From positions 3,348,001 through 3,412,000 of the forward strand of contig NZ_CP133771.1 in the NCBI RefSeq assembly GCF_031348265.1: a stretch of DNA of 64,000 nt. The letters are read 5' to 3'. This stretch comes from Streptomyces collinus (lineage in GTDB: Bacteria > Actinomycetota > Actinomycetes > Streptomycetales > Streptomycetaceae). Position numbers and translations under genes: made by a program. The notes under the pieces are model-generated. The model was not told where the DNA came from and searched no databases. It saw only the letters and a list, made by a program, of their open reading frames with translations. Positions 17,603 to 27,357 of the stretch are shown in pieces (position 1 is the stretch's first letter; every line of letters starts with the position of its first letter).

Positions 17603-19351
17603 TCAGCCCGCCACGAAGGTGTGTGCGGCCTTGTCGTGCCAGCACTGGCGCCAGGGCCGGTCGAAGAGGCACCAGGCGACGCCGACGATCCCCACCACGA
17701 GGAGCCCGGGCACGCTGTAGACCAGCCAGCGGCGCAGGGCCGCACCGAAACCGGGCGAGTCGTGGCCCTCGATGTCGCGGACGTCGAGGCCCATCAGCTT
17801 CTTGCCGAGGGTGCGGCCCCACTTGGCGGTGGGCAGCACCTCGCAGAGCACGCCGGCGAGCAGCAGCACGGCCAGGATGATGCCGAGGTAGACCGAGGTG
17901 GTGCCGTCGAGCAGCCAGACCGTGACGGTCTCGCCGGAGAGCTTGGCCGCGTCGATCTTCTCGTTGACGTGGTCGATCGCCTTGGTGCCGAGCGGGACGG
18001 CGGCCGCGGCGGTGAGCGCGGCGAGCACGACGGTGTCCAGCAGCCGGGCCACCAGCCGCTTGCCGAGTCCGGCCGGGCGGGCCTCCGCCTGGCGCCGGGC
18101 GGCTGCCTGGAACACGTCCTCGACCGGCGGCTTCCAGGGTGTGACGGGCTGCTCGTCACCGGCTCCGGCGAGCCGGTGTACCTGCTGCGCCCAGGAGGAC
18201 TGGCCGCCGCCGGGGCCCGCGCTGAGGGGCGTACCGGAGGAGGCCGCGGCGCCGGGCTGGGCGCTGCCGGGCCCGCCGGACTGCGCGGGGACGGTGGGCG
18301 CCGCCTGGGGTCCGGACAGCGCCGTCGGGGCGGCCCCGGCCTGCCCGGCGGAGGCGCGGGCGGCGACCGCCTTGCCCGCGCCGAAGCCGGGCCCTGCGGA
18401 AGCGTTCCCGGACCCGCTCGGCCCGGCCTGCGCGCCGAACGCCGGTCCCGACGGGCCCGCGCCCGCCGCTCCCGGCGGGCCGCCGAAGGCGGCTGCCGCC
18501 GTGCCGCTGCCCGGGCCGGCCGGACCGAAGCCGGAACCTGCTGCTCCGCCTTGCCCGCCGGAACCGGAAGCGGCCGGGTCGCCGCCCGGTCCCGCCGGAC
18601 CGAAGCCGGACGCCGCCGCGCCGCCGCCCGATCCCGCCGGACCAAAGCCTGCGCCGCCGGAGTTGCCGCCGGAAGCCGTCGCCCCGCGGTCCGGACCCCC
18701 CGGCCCCCCGGCCGGTTTCGAGCCGCCGCCGGCCGGGCCCGTGCGCGGGGACACCGCGCGGAACGTCATCGTGCCGTCGTCGGGGGCATCGGCCGGGGCC
18801 CCTCCCCCGGGCTGTCCCGTCTGCCCCGTCGGGCGGCGGAACACGAACGTGCTGCCCTCCGCCGCCGCGTTCGCCTCCTGGTCGGACGGCGTGACGTTCG
18901 CCGTGCCGTCGGTGCGGGCGGCCTCCCCGTCGGGGCGCCGGCCTGCGGGCGACACCCTCGGGTCGGCGCCCTGCGCCCCCTGCGGCGCGCCCCACGAGAC
19001 ACGGCGGTCCTGGTCGCCGCCGAAGCCGGACTGGCGCGAGCGGTCCGCGCCCCAGGCGGAGGCCGGTTCGGGACGGCTGCCGTGCTGGGCGTCGGCGGCG
19101 GACGGCGGCTCGGGCTCCTCGACCGGGTCCTCGTCGAAGAAGTGCGGGCCGGTCTCCTCGACCGAGGCGGGCTGCGCCGTCCCCGCTCCGGGCGGCGGCG
19201 CGAGCGACTCGCCGTCCCGGGGTGCCGGACGGCTGGTGCCCGGCACCCAGGAGGCACCGTTCCAGTACCGGACATATCCAGGAATGGACGGGTCCGGGTA
19301 ATACCCTTCGCGGGGCCTGTCGTCACCGGGGGCCGGGGTTGGGGCGCTCAT
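17603..19351 (-). CDS. large RDD-family membrane protein with DUF2510 head and low-complexity linker
   Basis: A 582-residue protein in three parts. An N-terminal DUF2510-type motif (GYYPDPSIPGYVRYWNGASW, residues 16-35) is followed by about 370 residues of Gly/Ala/Pro-rich low-complexity sequence with repeated GFGPAGPGG-like units. A C-terminal RDD domain (LGKRLVARLLDTVVLAAL, WGRTLGKKLMGLDVRD, LFDRPWRQCWHDKAAHTFV) carries three or four membrane segments. The ATG at 19351 puts the DUF2510 motif close to the start. It looks like the parent of the neighbouring shorter RDD gene. The linker is probably cytoplasmic and could act as a scaffold. Confidence 0.85.
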   Translation of the reverse strand: MSAPTPAPGDDRPREGYYPDPSIPGYVRYWNGASWVPGTSRPAPRDGESLAPPPGAGTAQPASVEETGPHFFDEDPVEEPEPPSAADAQHGSRPEPASAWGADRSRQSGFGGDQDRRVSWGAPQGAQGADPRVSPAGRRPDGEAARTDGTANVTPSDQEANAAAEGSTFVFRRPTGQTGQPGGGAPADAPDDGTMTFRAVSPRTGPAGGGSKPAGGPGGPDRGATASGGNSGGAGFGPAGSGGGAAASGFGPAGPGGDPAASGSGGQGGAAGSGFGPAGPGSGTAAAAFGGPPGAAGAGPSGPAFGAQAGPSGSGNASAGPGFGAGKAVAARASAGQAGAAPTALSGPQAAPTVPAQSGGPGSAQPGAAASSGTPLSAGPGGGQSSWAQQVHRLAGAGDEQPVTPWKPPVEDVFQAAARRQAEARPAGLGKRLVARLLDTVVLAALTAAAAVPLGTKAIDHVNEKIDAAKLSGETVTVWLLDGTTSVYLGIILAVLLLAGVLCEVLPTAKWGRTLGKKLMGLDVRDIEGHDSPGFGAALRRWLVYSVPGLLVVGIVGVAWCLFDRPWRQCWHDKAAHTFVAG

Positions 19352-19596
19352 GTCCGTCGTCCCGTATCTGCTCGGGGGCCAAATGGGGGCCTCCACATCT
19401 ATCAGACGTGCGCAAGCCCCACCGGCGCTCCCACCGGACCCACCCCTTTCGAGCACCGATGTGCTACGCGCCGCGCCGCTCCGGCGGATCCCCGTGCGAA
19501 AAAAACTTCCGGGAAGGCGCGTAATGCCGCGGCCCCCGCCCGCTCTCTCCTCCTGACCGGCCCTCGCGGGCAGCCGTCAGGAGAAGGGAGACCGCC

Positions 19597-20007
19597 GTGC
19601 ACACCGTGGTGGAGCGGGAAGTGGAGCTGAAACTCGTCCTGTCGCCGGAGCGCAGGATCCCCGTGCCGGCCCGGCTCGGGTACCTCACGGACGACCCCTA
19701 CGCCGTCCACGTCACCTTCCACATCGACACCGAGCACCCGGTGTACTGGACGTTCGCCCGGGAGCTGCTGGTCGAGGGCGTGTTCCGGCCGTGCGGGCAG
19801 GGGGACGTGCGGGTGTGGCCGACGAAGACCGAGGGGCGCAGCGTCGTGCTGATGGCGCTGAGTTCACCCGCCGGGGACGCCCTGCTGGAGGCCCCCGCGG
19901 CGGCGGTGTCGGCCTGGCTGGAGCGGACGCTGCGGGTGGTGCCGCCGGGGACGGAGGGCGAACAGCTGGGCCTCGACGACGAACTGGCCCAGTTGCTCGC
20001 CCAGTGA
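19597..20007 (+). CDS. ssgG: SsgA-like sporulation protein (SALP), probably SsgG
   Basis: A 136-residue SsgA-like protein, a family restricted to morphologically complex actinomycetes that guides septum placement and spore-wall events in sporulating aerial hyphae. Family landmarks are VEREVELKLVLSPERRIPVP, YLTDDPYAVHVTFH, VYWTFARELL and GDVRVWP. The GTG at 19597 is preceded by AGGAGAAGGGAG. The symbol is based on gene position as in S. coelicolor, where SsgG directs correct septum localisation; sequence alone only shows SALP membership. Divergent from the RDD gene. Confidence 0.85.
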   Translation: MHTVVEREVELKLVLSPERRIPVPARLGYLTDDPYAVHVTFHIDTEHPVYWTFARELLVEGVFRPCGQGDVRVWPTKTEGRSVVLMALSSPAGDALLEAPAAAVSAWLERTLRVVPPGTEGEQLGLDDELAQLLAQ

Positions 20008-20018
20008 GGGCCCGGGGC

Positions 20019-21428
20019 TCAGAAGAGCTTGCCCGGGTTCAGGATGTTCAGCGGGTCGAACGCCTGCTTGACGGCCCGCTGCATCTCCATGCCCACGGGG
20101 CCGATCTCGCGCGCGAGCCACTCCTTCTTCAGGATGCCGACGCCGTGTTCGCCGGTGATGGTGCCGCCCAGGTCCAGGCCGAGGGCCATGATCTCGTCGA
20201 AGGACTCGCGGGCGCGCCGGGACTCGTCGGGGTCGGCCGGGTCGAAGCAGACCGTCGGATGGGTGTTGCCGTCTCCCGCATGGGCGACGACACCGATGGT
20301 GAGCTGGTACTTTCCGGCGATCCTGTCGACGCCTTCGAGCATCTCGGCGAGCCGGGAGCGCGGCACGCACACGTCGTCGATCATCGTCACGCCCTTGACC
20401 GCCTCCAGCGCGGTGAGCGACAACCGCCGCGCCTGGAGGAGCAGTTCGGACTCGGTCACATCGTCGGCGGGGACGACCTGGGTGGCCCCGGCCGCCTCGC
20501 ACAGGGCGCCGACGGCTGCGAGGTCGGCGGCGGGGGCGGTGGTGTCGAACGCGGCCAGGAGCAGGGCCTCGGTGCTCTCGGGGAGGCCCATCTGCGCCAT
20601 GTCGTTGACGGCCTTGACCGTCGTACGGTCCATGAGTTCGAGGAGTGACGGCACATGGCCGCCCTCCATGATCCGGCAGACGGCGTCGCAGGCCGCGGCG
20701 GCGGAGGCGAACTCGGCGGCCAGCACCAGTTGCTCGGGCGGCTTGGGGCGCAGCCCGAGGACGGCCCGCACGACGATGCCGAGCGAGCCCTCGGAGCCGA
20801 CGAACAGGCGGGTGAGGTCGTAGCCGGCGACGCCTTTGGCGGTGCGGCGGCCGGTGGACATGAGGCGCCCGTCGGCGAGCACCACGTCCAGTCCGAGGAC
20901 GTACTCGGCGGTGACCCCGTACTTCACGCAGCACAGGCCGCCGGAGGCGGTGCCGATGTTGCCGCCGATGGTGCACATCTCCCAGCTGGAGGGGTCCGGC
21001 GGGTAGTACAGGCCGTGTTCGCCGACGGCGCGGGACAGGGCGGCGTTGACCACGCCCGGTTCGCACACGGCGATGCGGTCGACCGGGTTGATCTCCAGGA
21101 TCCGGTCCATCTTCGTCAGGGAGAGCACGATGCAGCCGTCGGAGGCGTTGGCGGCGCCGGACAGCCCGGTGCGGGCGCCCTGCGGGACGACGGGGACGCG
21201 CAGGGCGGTGGCGGTGCGCATCACGTGCTGGACCTGCTCGGTCGTGCGGGGCAGCACGACCACGGCCGGGGCGCCGGCCGGGCAGAAGCTCGCCATGTCG
21301 TTGGCGTAGGAGGCCGTGACGTCGGGGTCGGTGAGGACCGCTTCGGCCGGGAGGCCGCTGAGCAGCAGGTCCACGAGGTCGCCGGTCGCTGCGGTGTCCT
21401 CGGAGCTGGGCGCTTCGATACGGCTCAT
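20019..21428 (-). CDS. FAD-linked oxidase, glycolate/D-lactate dehydrogenase (GlcD) family
   Basis: A 469-residue flavoprotein. The PCMH-type FAD-binding domain spans about 40-215 (VVPQGARTGLSGAANAS, MCTIGGNIGTASGG, TGRRTAKGVAGYDLTRLFVG). The C-terminal FAD-oxidase domain has the metal/substrate motif VVAHAGDGNTHP and ends EHGVGILKKEWL...LNPGKLF, typical of glycolate or D-2-hydroxyacid dehydrogenases. The ATG at 21428 is used. No GlcE/GlcF partners are nearby, so it is probably a single-subunit D-2-hydroxyacid dehydrogenase; the exact substrate is unknown. Convergent with ssgG, 11 bases apart. Confidence 0.9.
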   Translation of the reverse strand: MSRIEAPSSEDTAATGDLVDLLLSGLPAEAVLTDPDVTASYANDMASFCPAGAPAVVVLPRTTEQVQHVMRTATALRVPVVPQGARTGLSGAANASDGCIVLSLTKMDRILEINPVDRIAVCEPGVVNAALSRAVGEHGLYYPPDPSSWEMCTIGGNIGTASGGLCCVKYGVTAEYVLGLDVVLADGRLMSTGRRTAKGVAGYDLTRLFVGSEGSLGIVVRAVLGLRPKPPEQLVLAAEFASAAAACDAVCRIMEGGHVPSLLELMDRTTVKAVNDMAQMGLPESTEALLLAAFDTTAPAADLAAVGALCEAAGATQVVPADDVTESELLLQARRLSLTALEAVKGVTMIDDVCVPRSRLAEMLEGVDRIAGKYQLTIGVVAHAGDGNTHPTVCFDPADPDESRRARESFDEIMALGLDLGGTITGEHGVGILKKEWLAREIGPVGMEMQRAVKQAFDPLNILNPGKLF

Positions 21429-21517
21429 GATCACAGGTTCGCACCCGGGGCCATCGGTGTGAACCCCGTCGGCCGGGCCCTTCGGCTGCCCGGGTGCGGT
21501 CGTCGTACTGACGCACA

Positions 21518-22948
21518 GTGAGCGCCATGGAGAAGCAGCAGGAGGGCCCGGTGCGGCAGGAGGCAAGCGTGAGACGCCGCCGGGTGCTGATCGCCTCCGT
21601 GGCGGGGTGTGCCGTGCTGGGCGGGGTGCTGGTGCTGCTGCCGCGGGAGCCCGCCGGGCCCGCTCGCCCGTCGCCCGGGGCGGTGGCCATGGCTGCGGTG
21701 GGCAGTGGGGTGCCGGCCACGCTGCCCGGCCTGGCGGAGCTGATCGGCGAGCGGGAGAAGGCCGTACGGGCCCGGCCCGGGGACGCGGCGTCCTGGGCGG
21801 TGCTCGGGGCGGCCTACGTGGAGCGGGGGCGGCGGCTCGCGGATCCGGCGTACTACCCGCGAGCGGAGAAGGCGTTGCGTGCGTCGCTGGAGGCACAGCC
21901 GCAGCGCAACACCCGGGCCGTGGCGGGGCTCGCCGCGCTGGCGAACGCCCGGCGGGACTTCCGCGCCGGGCGCCGGTGGGGCGAGGCGGCGCTGAAGCTG
22001 GAGCCGCGGCGGTGGACGACGTATCCGCTGCTCATCGACGCCTACACCGGGCTCGGCGAGCACAGGGCGGCCAAGCGGACGCTGGACCGGCTCACGGAGC
22101 TGCGCTCCGGCCCCGCCGTGCTCGCGCGGGCCGCGGCGGTGCACCGCGACCGGGGCCGGCCGGAGGACGCGGCGGCCTCGCTGGCGGACGCGGCGGCGGG
22201 CGCGCGGGCTCCCGTGGAGCGGGCGGCCTATCTGGAGCAGGCCGGGCGCCTCGCCTTCGAACGCGGCGATCCCGATGCCGCGCTGCGGCACTTCCGGGAG
22301 GCGGCCCGCCTCGACCCCGACCAGCGGGCCGCGCAGGCCGGGCAAGGCCGGGCACTGGCGGCCCTCGGCCGGACGGCGCAGGCCCTGAAGGCCTACCGGG
22401 TGGCCCTCGCCGGGCAGCCGTGTCCGCAGTACGCCCTGCAACTGGGCGAGTTGTACGAGTCGCTGGGCATGCCGGATGCGGCCCGGGCCCAGTACGGCCT
22501 GCTGCGGGAGCGGGTGCGGGGCGCTGCCGCGGGCGGGGCCGACGAGGGGCTGGTGCTGGGTCGGCTGGAGGCCGATCACGGCGATCCGGCGGCGGCGGTA
22601 CGGCGGTTGCGGGCGGAGTGGCGGCGCCGGCCCGCCCCGGAGGTCGCCGACGCGCTGGGATGGGCGCTGTACCGGGCCGGGGAGCCCGCGCAGGCGTTGT
22701 GGTTCGCCCTGCGGGCGACGGACCCCGAACGCGGCGGCGGGCTGGGCGACGCGCTGTACATGTACCACCGGGGCATGATCGAACAAGACCTGGAACACCA
22801 CGGCGCCGCCCGACGACACCTCACGGAGGCCCTGCGGATCAACCCGCACTTCTCTCCGCTGCACGCGCCCGCGGCGCGGGCCGCGGTCGAGGCCCTGGGC
22901 GAGCCGCCGGACGAGGGAGTGCCGGAGATGGACGCCGGGGCGCGGTAG
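21518..22948 (+). CDS. tetratricopeptide-repeat protein with an N-terminal membrane anchor
   Basis: A 476-residue protein. A hydrophobic segment (VLIASVAGCAVLGGVLVLL, about 23-41) acts as signal or anchor. It is followed by many TPR-like helix pairs, for example DAASWAVLGAAYVERGRRL, AYLEQAGRLAFERGDPDAAL and LGWALYRAGEPAQALWFALRA. TPRs mediate protein-protein contacts; no catalytic domain is seen. The start is the GTG at 21518, with an ATG at 21527 as alternative. The 3' end has a degraded duplicate about 350 bases downstream. Divergent from the FAD oxidase gene. Function unknown. Confidence 0.8.
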   Translation: MSAMEKQQEGPVRQEASVRRRRVLIASVAGCAVLGGVLVLLPREPAGPARPSPGAVAMAAVGSGVPATLPGLAELIGEREKAVRARPGDAASWAVLGAAYVERGRRLADPAYYPRAEKALRASLEAQPQRNTRAVAGLAALANARRDFRAGRRWGEAALKLEPRRWTTYPLLIDAYTGLGEHRAAKRTLDRLTELRSGPAVLARAAAVHRDRGRPEDAAASLADAAAGARAPVERAAYLEQAGRLAFERGDPDAALRHFREAARLDPDQRAAQAGQGRALAALGRTAQALKAYRVALAGQPCPQYALQLGELYESLGMPDAARAQYGLLRERVRGAAAGGADEGLVLGRLEADHGDPAAAVRRLRAEWRRRPAPEVADALGWALYRAGEPAQALWFALRATDPERGGGLGDALYMYHRGMIEQDLEHHGAARRHLTEALRINPHFSPLHAPAARAAVEALGEPPDEGVPEMDAGAR

Positions 22949-23116
22949 GCGCTACGGCCCGCCGCGTCTGCCGTCGGCCACCCGGCGGGGCAGCGGGCCC
23001 ACAGCAGGCCAACGGGCCCCGGCGGTGCGGCGCCCCGGGGCGCCCCAGGGCGCGGTCGTGCCGCACGCCGGTACGGCGAACACGACTGCCTCTCGGCGAG
23101 GAACGAACTCGCCGTA
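22879..23116. repeat. copy 1 of a degenerate intergenic duplication, overlapping the TPR gene 3' end
   Basis: This copy covers the last 70 bases of the TPR gene (GGTCGAGGCCCTGGGCGAGC) and about 170 bases beyond it. The same succession of blocks reappears at 23229-23474: a GTCGAGGC...GACGAG block, CCACCCGGCG...GCGGGCCC, GCGCCCCAGG, then GCACGCCGG and CGACTGCC, ending GGCGAGGAACGAACTCGCC. Confidence 0.6.
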
Positions 23117-23228
23117 CTGCACCGAAATCCCCGTGCGGTCGTGAGGCGCCGTCACAGCACGCCGGTATGGCAGGCCCGACGACTGCCACCAGGCGGGGGA
23201 ACGAACCCGCCGAGCAGGTGCCCGCAGC

Positions 23229-23474
23229 ACGCGGACGGCCGTCGAGGCGCTGGACGAGCCGGCGGACGAAAGGGCCGGATCTGCACGACGGGGCGGGGTG
23301 GCCGGGAACCCCGCCGCGGCTGCCGCCGACCACCCGGCGAGGCACGGGCCCGCACTACGCGCCGGCGGGCCCCCGGGCAGGGCGCAGACCCGAGCGCCCC
23401 AGGGGCGCGATCGTGGCCGCACGCCGGGACGGCGGCACGACGACTGCCCCCCGGCGAGGAACCAACTCGCCCTA
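23229..23474. repeat. copy 2 of the degenerate intergenic duplication
   Basis: Starts with a decayed version of the TPR gene end (GTCGAGGCGCTGGACGAGCC) without an open reading frame, then repeats the downstream blocks of copy 1 in the same order, ending GGCGAGGAACCAACTCGCC. Offset to copy 1 is about 350-360 bases. A third partial unit (23157-23213, GGGGGAACGAACCCGCC) lies between the two. Confidence 0.6.
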
Positions 23475-23623
23475 CCCGGTGCGCGGCGGGTACGGAGGCC
23501 TCCGCCGGTCGCCCGGCGACGCGCGGGCTCGCCCTGCGGCAACGCCCCCGCGAACAGGGGCGGCGGCCCCAGGGCGTCTTCGTCGCCGCGCGGCGGTAGC
23601 GCAGTGCGGCGGGCATGCGCAGC

Positions 23624-23669
23624 GGTCGCGGGGGTGCGGGTGCCCCGTGACACCCGCACCCCCGCGACC
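23624..23669. terminator. strong hairpin terminator at the hppD end
   Basis: A 19-bp perfect stem, 5' arm GGTCGCGGGGGTGCGGGTG, eight-base loop, fully complementary 3' arm. It is 30 bases past the hppD stop. The 3' arm sequence is partly duplicated again (CGCACCCCCGCGACC) at 23670-23685. Confidence 0.9.
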
Positions 23670-23699
23670 CGCACCCCCGCGACCCGCGCCCGCCGGCGG

Positions 23700-24968
<1,269 letters not shown>

Positions 24969-25439
24969 GTGGCGATCGATCATCTGGACGGCCGGATCAT
25001 CCTGCTGCTCGCCCGCGAGCCGCGGATCGGGGTGCTGGAGATGTCCCGGCGGCTGGGGGTGGCCCGCGGCACCGCGCAGGCGCGGCTGGACCGGCTTCAG
25101 TCGAACGGAGTCATCAGCGGATTCGGCCCGCAGGTGGATCCGGCCGCGCTCGGATACCCGGTCACGGCGTTCGCCACGCTGCAGATCCGGCAGGGGCAAG
25201 GGCCGGACGTACGGGCCCACTTGGCGACCGTGCCGGAAGTGCTGGAGCTGCACACGACCACCGGCACCGGGGACATGCTGTGCCGGCTCGTGGCCCGTTC
25301 CAACGCCGATCTCCAGCGTGTGATCGACCGGGTCGTCGGTTTTGATGGCATCGTCCGGGCCTCCACGGCGATCGTCATGGAGAACCCCGTTCCGCTGCGG
25401 ATCATCCCGCTCGTGGAGCAGGCCGCGGAGGAGACCTGA
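24969..25439 (+). CDS. Lrp/AsnC-family transcriptional regulator
   Basis: A 156-residue regulator with an N-terminal winged helix (DGRIILLLAREPRIGVLEMS, then GVARGTAQARLDRLQSNGVI) and a C-terminal RAM ligand domain (TTTGTGDMLCRLVARSNADL, where the Gly-rich turn contacts amino-acid effectors). Divergent from hppD, it is probably its activator or repressor responding to tyrosine or 4-hydroxyphenylpyruvate; such hppD-linked Lrp proteins are known in Streptomyces. GTG start at 24969. The ABC operon begins 18 bases downstream, close enough for co-transcription. Confidence 0.9.
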   Translation: MAIDHLDGRIILLLAREPRIGVLEMSRRLGVARGTAQARLDRLQSNGVISGFGPQVDPAALGYPVTAFATLQIRQGQGPDVRAHLATVPEVLELHTTTGTGDMLCRLVARSNADLQRVIDRVVGFDGIVRASTAIVMENPVPLRIIPLVEQAAEET

Positions 25440-25457
25440 GTCGTGGGGTGAGCGCGT

Positions 25458-26105
25458 GTGAACTTCTGGGAGTACCTGGTCAACCGGCACCAGCAGCTGC
25501 TCACGGACGCCTACCAGCACGCGAGCGCCGTCTTCCAGTGCATGGTGGTGGCGACCCTGCTCGGGGTGCTGATCGGCGTCGCCACGTACCGCAGCGAGTG
25601 GGCCGGGAACCTCGCGACCACGACCACCGCCACCATCCTGACCGTGCCGGCGCTCGCCCTGATCGGTCTGCTCATCCCCCTGGTGGGTCTCGGCGTGCCG
25701 CCCACGGTGATCGCGCTGACGCTGTACGGGCTGCTGCCGGTCGTGCGCAACGCGATCGTCGGGCTGCGCGGGGTCGACCCGACGCTGGTGGACGCGGCCA
25801 CGGGCATCGGGATGTCCCGCCCGGCCCGGCTGCTGAGGGTCGAGCTGCCGCTGGCCTGGCCGCCGATCCTGACCGGCATCCGGGTGTCCACCCAGATGCT
25901 GATGGGCATCGCCGCCATCGCCGCGTACGCCTCGGGGCCGGGCCTGGGCAACGTCATCTTCCGCGGCCTGGCCTCGCTGGGCAGCGCCAACGCGCTCAAC
26001 CAGGTCCTCGCGGGCACGCTCGGCATCATCGTCCTGGCCCTGCTGTTCGACGCCGCGTACGTCCTGATCGGACGGCTGACCATCCCCAGGGGGATCCGTG
26101 CCTGA
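25458..26105 (+). CDS. osmoprotectant ABC transporter permease (OpuB/ProW family), first
   Basis: A 215-residue BPD-type permease with about five membrane segments and the EAA-like loop LVDAATGIGMSRPARLLRVELPLAWPP (cytoplasmic contact with the ATPase). It resembles the OpuBB/OpuCB permeases for glycine betaine, choline or carnitine. GTG start at 25458. It overlaps the ATPase gene by eight bases, indicating translational coupling. The operon has two permeases, one ATPase and one lipoprotein, the OpuC-like layout. Confidence 0.9.
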   Translation: MNFWEYLVNRHQQLLTDAYQHASAVFQCMVVATLLGVLIGVATYRSEWAGNLATTTTATILTVPALALIGLLIPLVGLGVPPTVIALTLYGLLPVVRNAIVGLRGVDPTLVDAATGIGMSRPARLLRVELPLAWPPILTGIRVSTQMLMGIAAIAAYASGPGLGNVIFRGLASLGSANALNQVLAGTLGIIVLALLFDAAYVLIGRLTIPRGIRA

Positions 26106-27357
26106 GACCGGCGACCACGGCGCGTCCATCGCGCTGGAGAGCCTGACCAAGCGCTACCCGGGCAGTCCCCAGCCGGCCGTGGACAACGTGAGCATGGAGA
26201 TCAAGGCGGGCGAGGTCGTCGTCTTCGTCGGCCCCTCGGGCTGCGGCAAGTCGACCACGCTCAAGATGATCAACCGGCTGATCGAGCCGACCGGCGGCCG
26301 CATCCGCATCGGCGGCGAGGACGTCACCGACATGGACCCGGTCAAGCTGCGCCGCACGGTCGGCTACGCCATCCAGTCCGCCGGGCTCTTCCCGCACATG
26401 ACGGTCGCGCAGAACATCGGGATCGTCCCGAAGATGATCGGCTGGCCGAAGCCCCGCATCAGGGAACGGACCGAGGAGCTGCTCGACCTCGTGGGCCTGG
26501 ACCCCGGGGAGTTCCACGGCCGCTACCCGCGTCAGCTCTCCGGTGGACAGCAGCAGCGCGTGGGCGTGGCCCGGGCCCTGGCCGCCGATCCCCCGGTGCT
26601 GCTGATGGACGAGCCGTTCGGTGCGGTGGACCCGATCACCCGGGACCACCTCCAGGACGAGCTGATCCGGCTCCAGCACGAGCTGCACAAGACGATCGTC
26701 TTCGTCACCCACGACTTCGACGAGGCCATCAAGATCGGCGACCGGATCGCCGTGCTGCGCGAGCGGTCGCACATCGCGCAGTTCGACACCCCGGAGGCGA
26801 TCCTGACCAACCCGGCCGACGACTTCGTGTCCGGTTTCGTGGGCGCCGGTGCGGCGCTGAAGCGGCTGAACCTGACCCGCGTACGGGACGTGGAGATCAC
26901 CGACTATCCGACGGTCACGGTCGACGACCCGCTGCAGCAGATCTTCAACCTGCTGCGGACCAGCGGCAGCAACGAGATCCTGCTGCTCGACCGGCGCCGC
27001 CGCCCCTACAAGTGGCTGCGGCGCGGCGACCTCATGCGGGCCCGGGGCACACTGGCCCGCGCCGGAACGCTGGTGAGCGACACGGTCACCCGGGACGCGA
27101 CCCTGCGGGACGCGCTGGAGGCGGTGCTCACCGACAACGCGGGGCGGGTGGCGGTGACCGGGCGGCGCGGCGAGTACACGGGCGTCGTCGACATGGAGAC
27201 GCTCATGAACTCCGTGCACGAGATGCTGGAGGCCGACCGGCTCGACGCGATGGAGCACCAGCACGAACTGGAGTCGCTGCGGGCCTCGCAGACGCACGCG
27301 GAGCAGGAGGGGGCCGCGGGTCCGGCGGGCGTGAGCGGCCCGGGAGGGCGGCAGTGA
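26098..27357 (+). CDS. osmoprotectant ABC transporter ATP-binding protein
   Basis: A 419-residue ATPase. Walker A is GPSGCGKST near residue 44, the signature is LSGGQQQRVG and Walker B is VLLMDEPFGAVD, followed by a His switch (VTHDFDEA). After the ATPase core a C-terminal pair of CBS-like domains (about 270-385; DYPTVTVDDPLQQIFNLL, VSDTVTRDATLRDALEAVL) fits OpuA/OpuC ATPases, where CBS domains sense ionic strength. GTG start at 26098; the stop overlaps the next gene's GTG. Confidence 0.93.
   Translation: MPETGDHGASIALESLTKRYPGSPQPAVDNVSMEIKAGEVVVFVGPSGCGKSTTLKMINRLIEPTGGRIRIGGEDVTDMDPVKLRRTVGYAIQSAGLFPHMTVAQNIGIVPKMIGWPKPRIRERTEELLDLVGLDPGEFHGRYPRQLSGGQQQRVGVARALAADPPVLLMDEPFGAVDPITRDHLQDELIRLQHELHKTIVFVTHDFDEAIKIGDRIAVLRERSHIAQFDTPEAILTNPADDFVSGFVGAGAALKRLNLTRVRDVEITDYPTVTVDDPLQQIFNLLRTSGSNEILLLDRRRRPYKWLRRGDLMRARGTLARAGTLVSDTVTRDATLRDALEAVLTDNAGRVAVTGRRGEYTGVVDMETLMNSVHEMLEADRLDAMEHQHELESLRASQTHAEQEGAAGPAGVSGPGGRQ

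Larger units (their letters stand above)
22949..23699. other. 750-bp region between the TPR gene and hppD, without a supported gene
   Basis: Open frames here have low-complexity Arg/Pro/Gly translations and no start or ribosome site worth calling. The region consists of a degenerate duplication, an extra partial copy at about 23157-23213, and a strong terminator hairpin at the hppD end. Confidence 0.7.

Noticed and set aside
22952..23674. 240-codon minus ORF in the duplicated region
   Set aside because: Frame covers decayed repeats, lacks a ribosome site and has a biased Arg/Pro/Ala/Ser composition; no family is visible.
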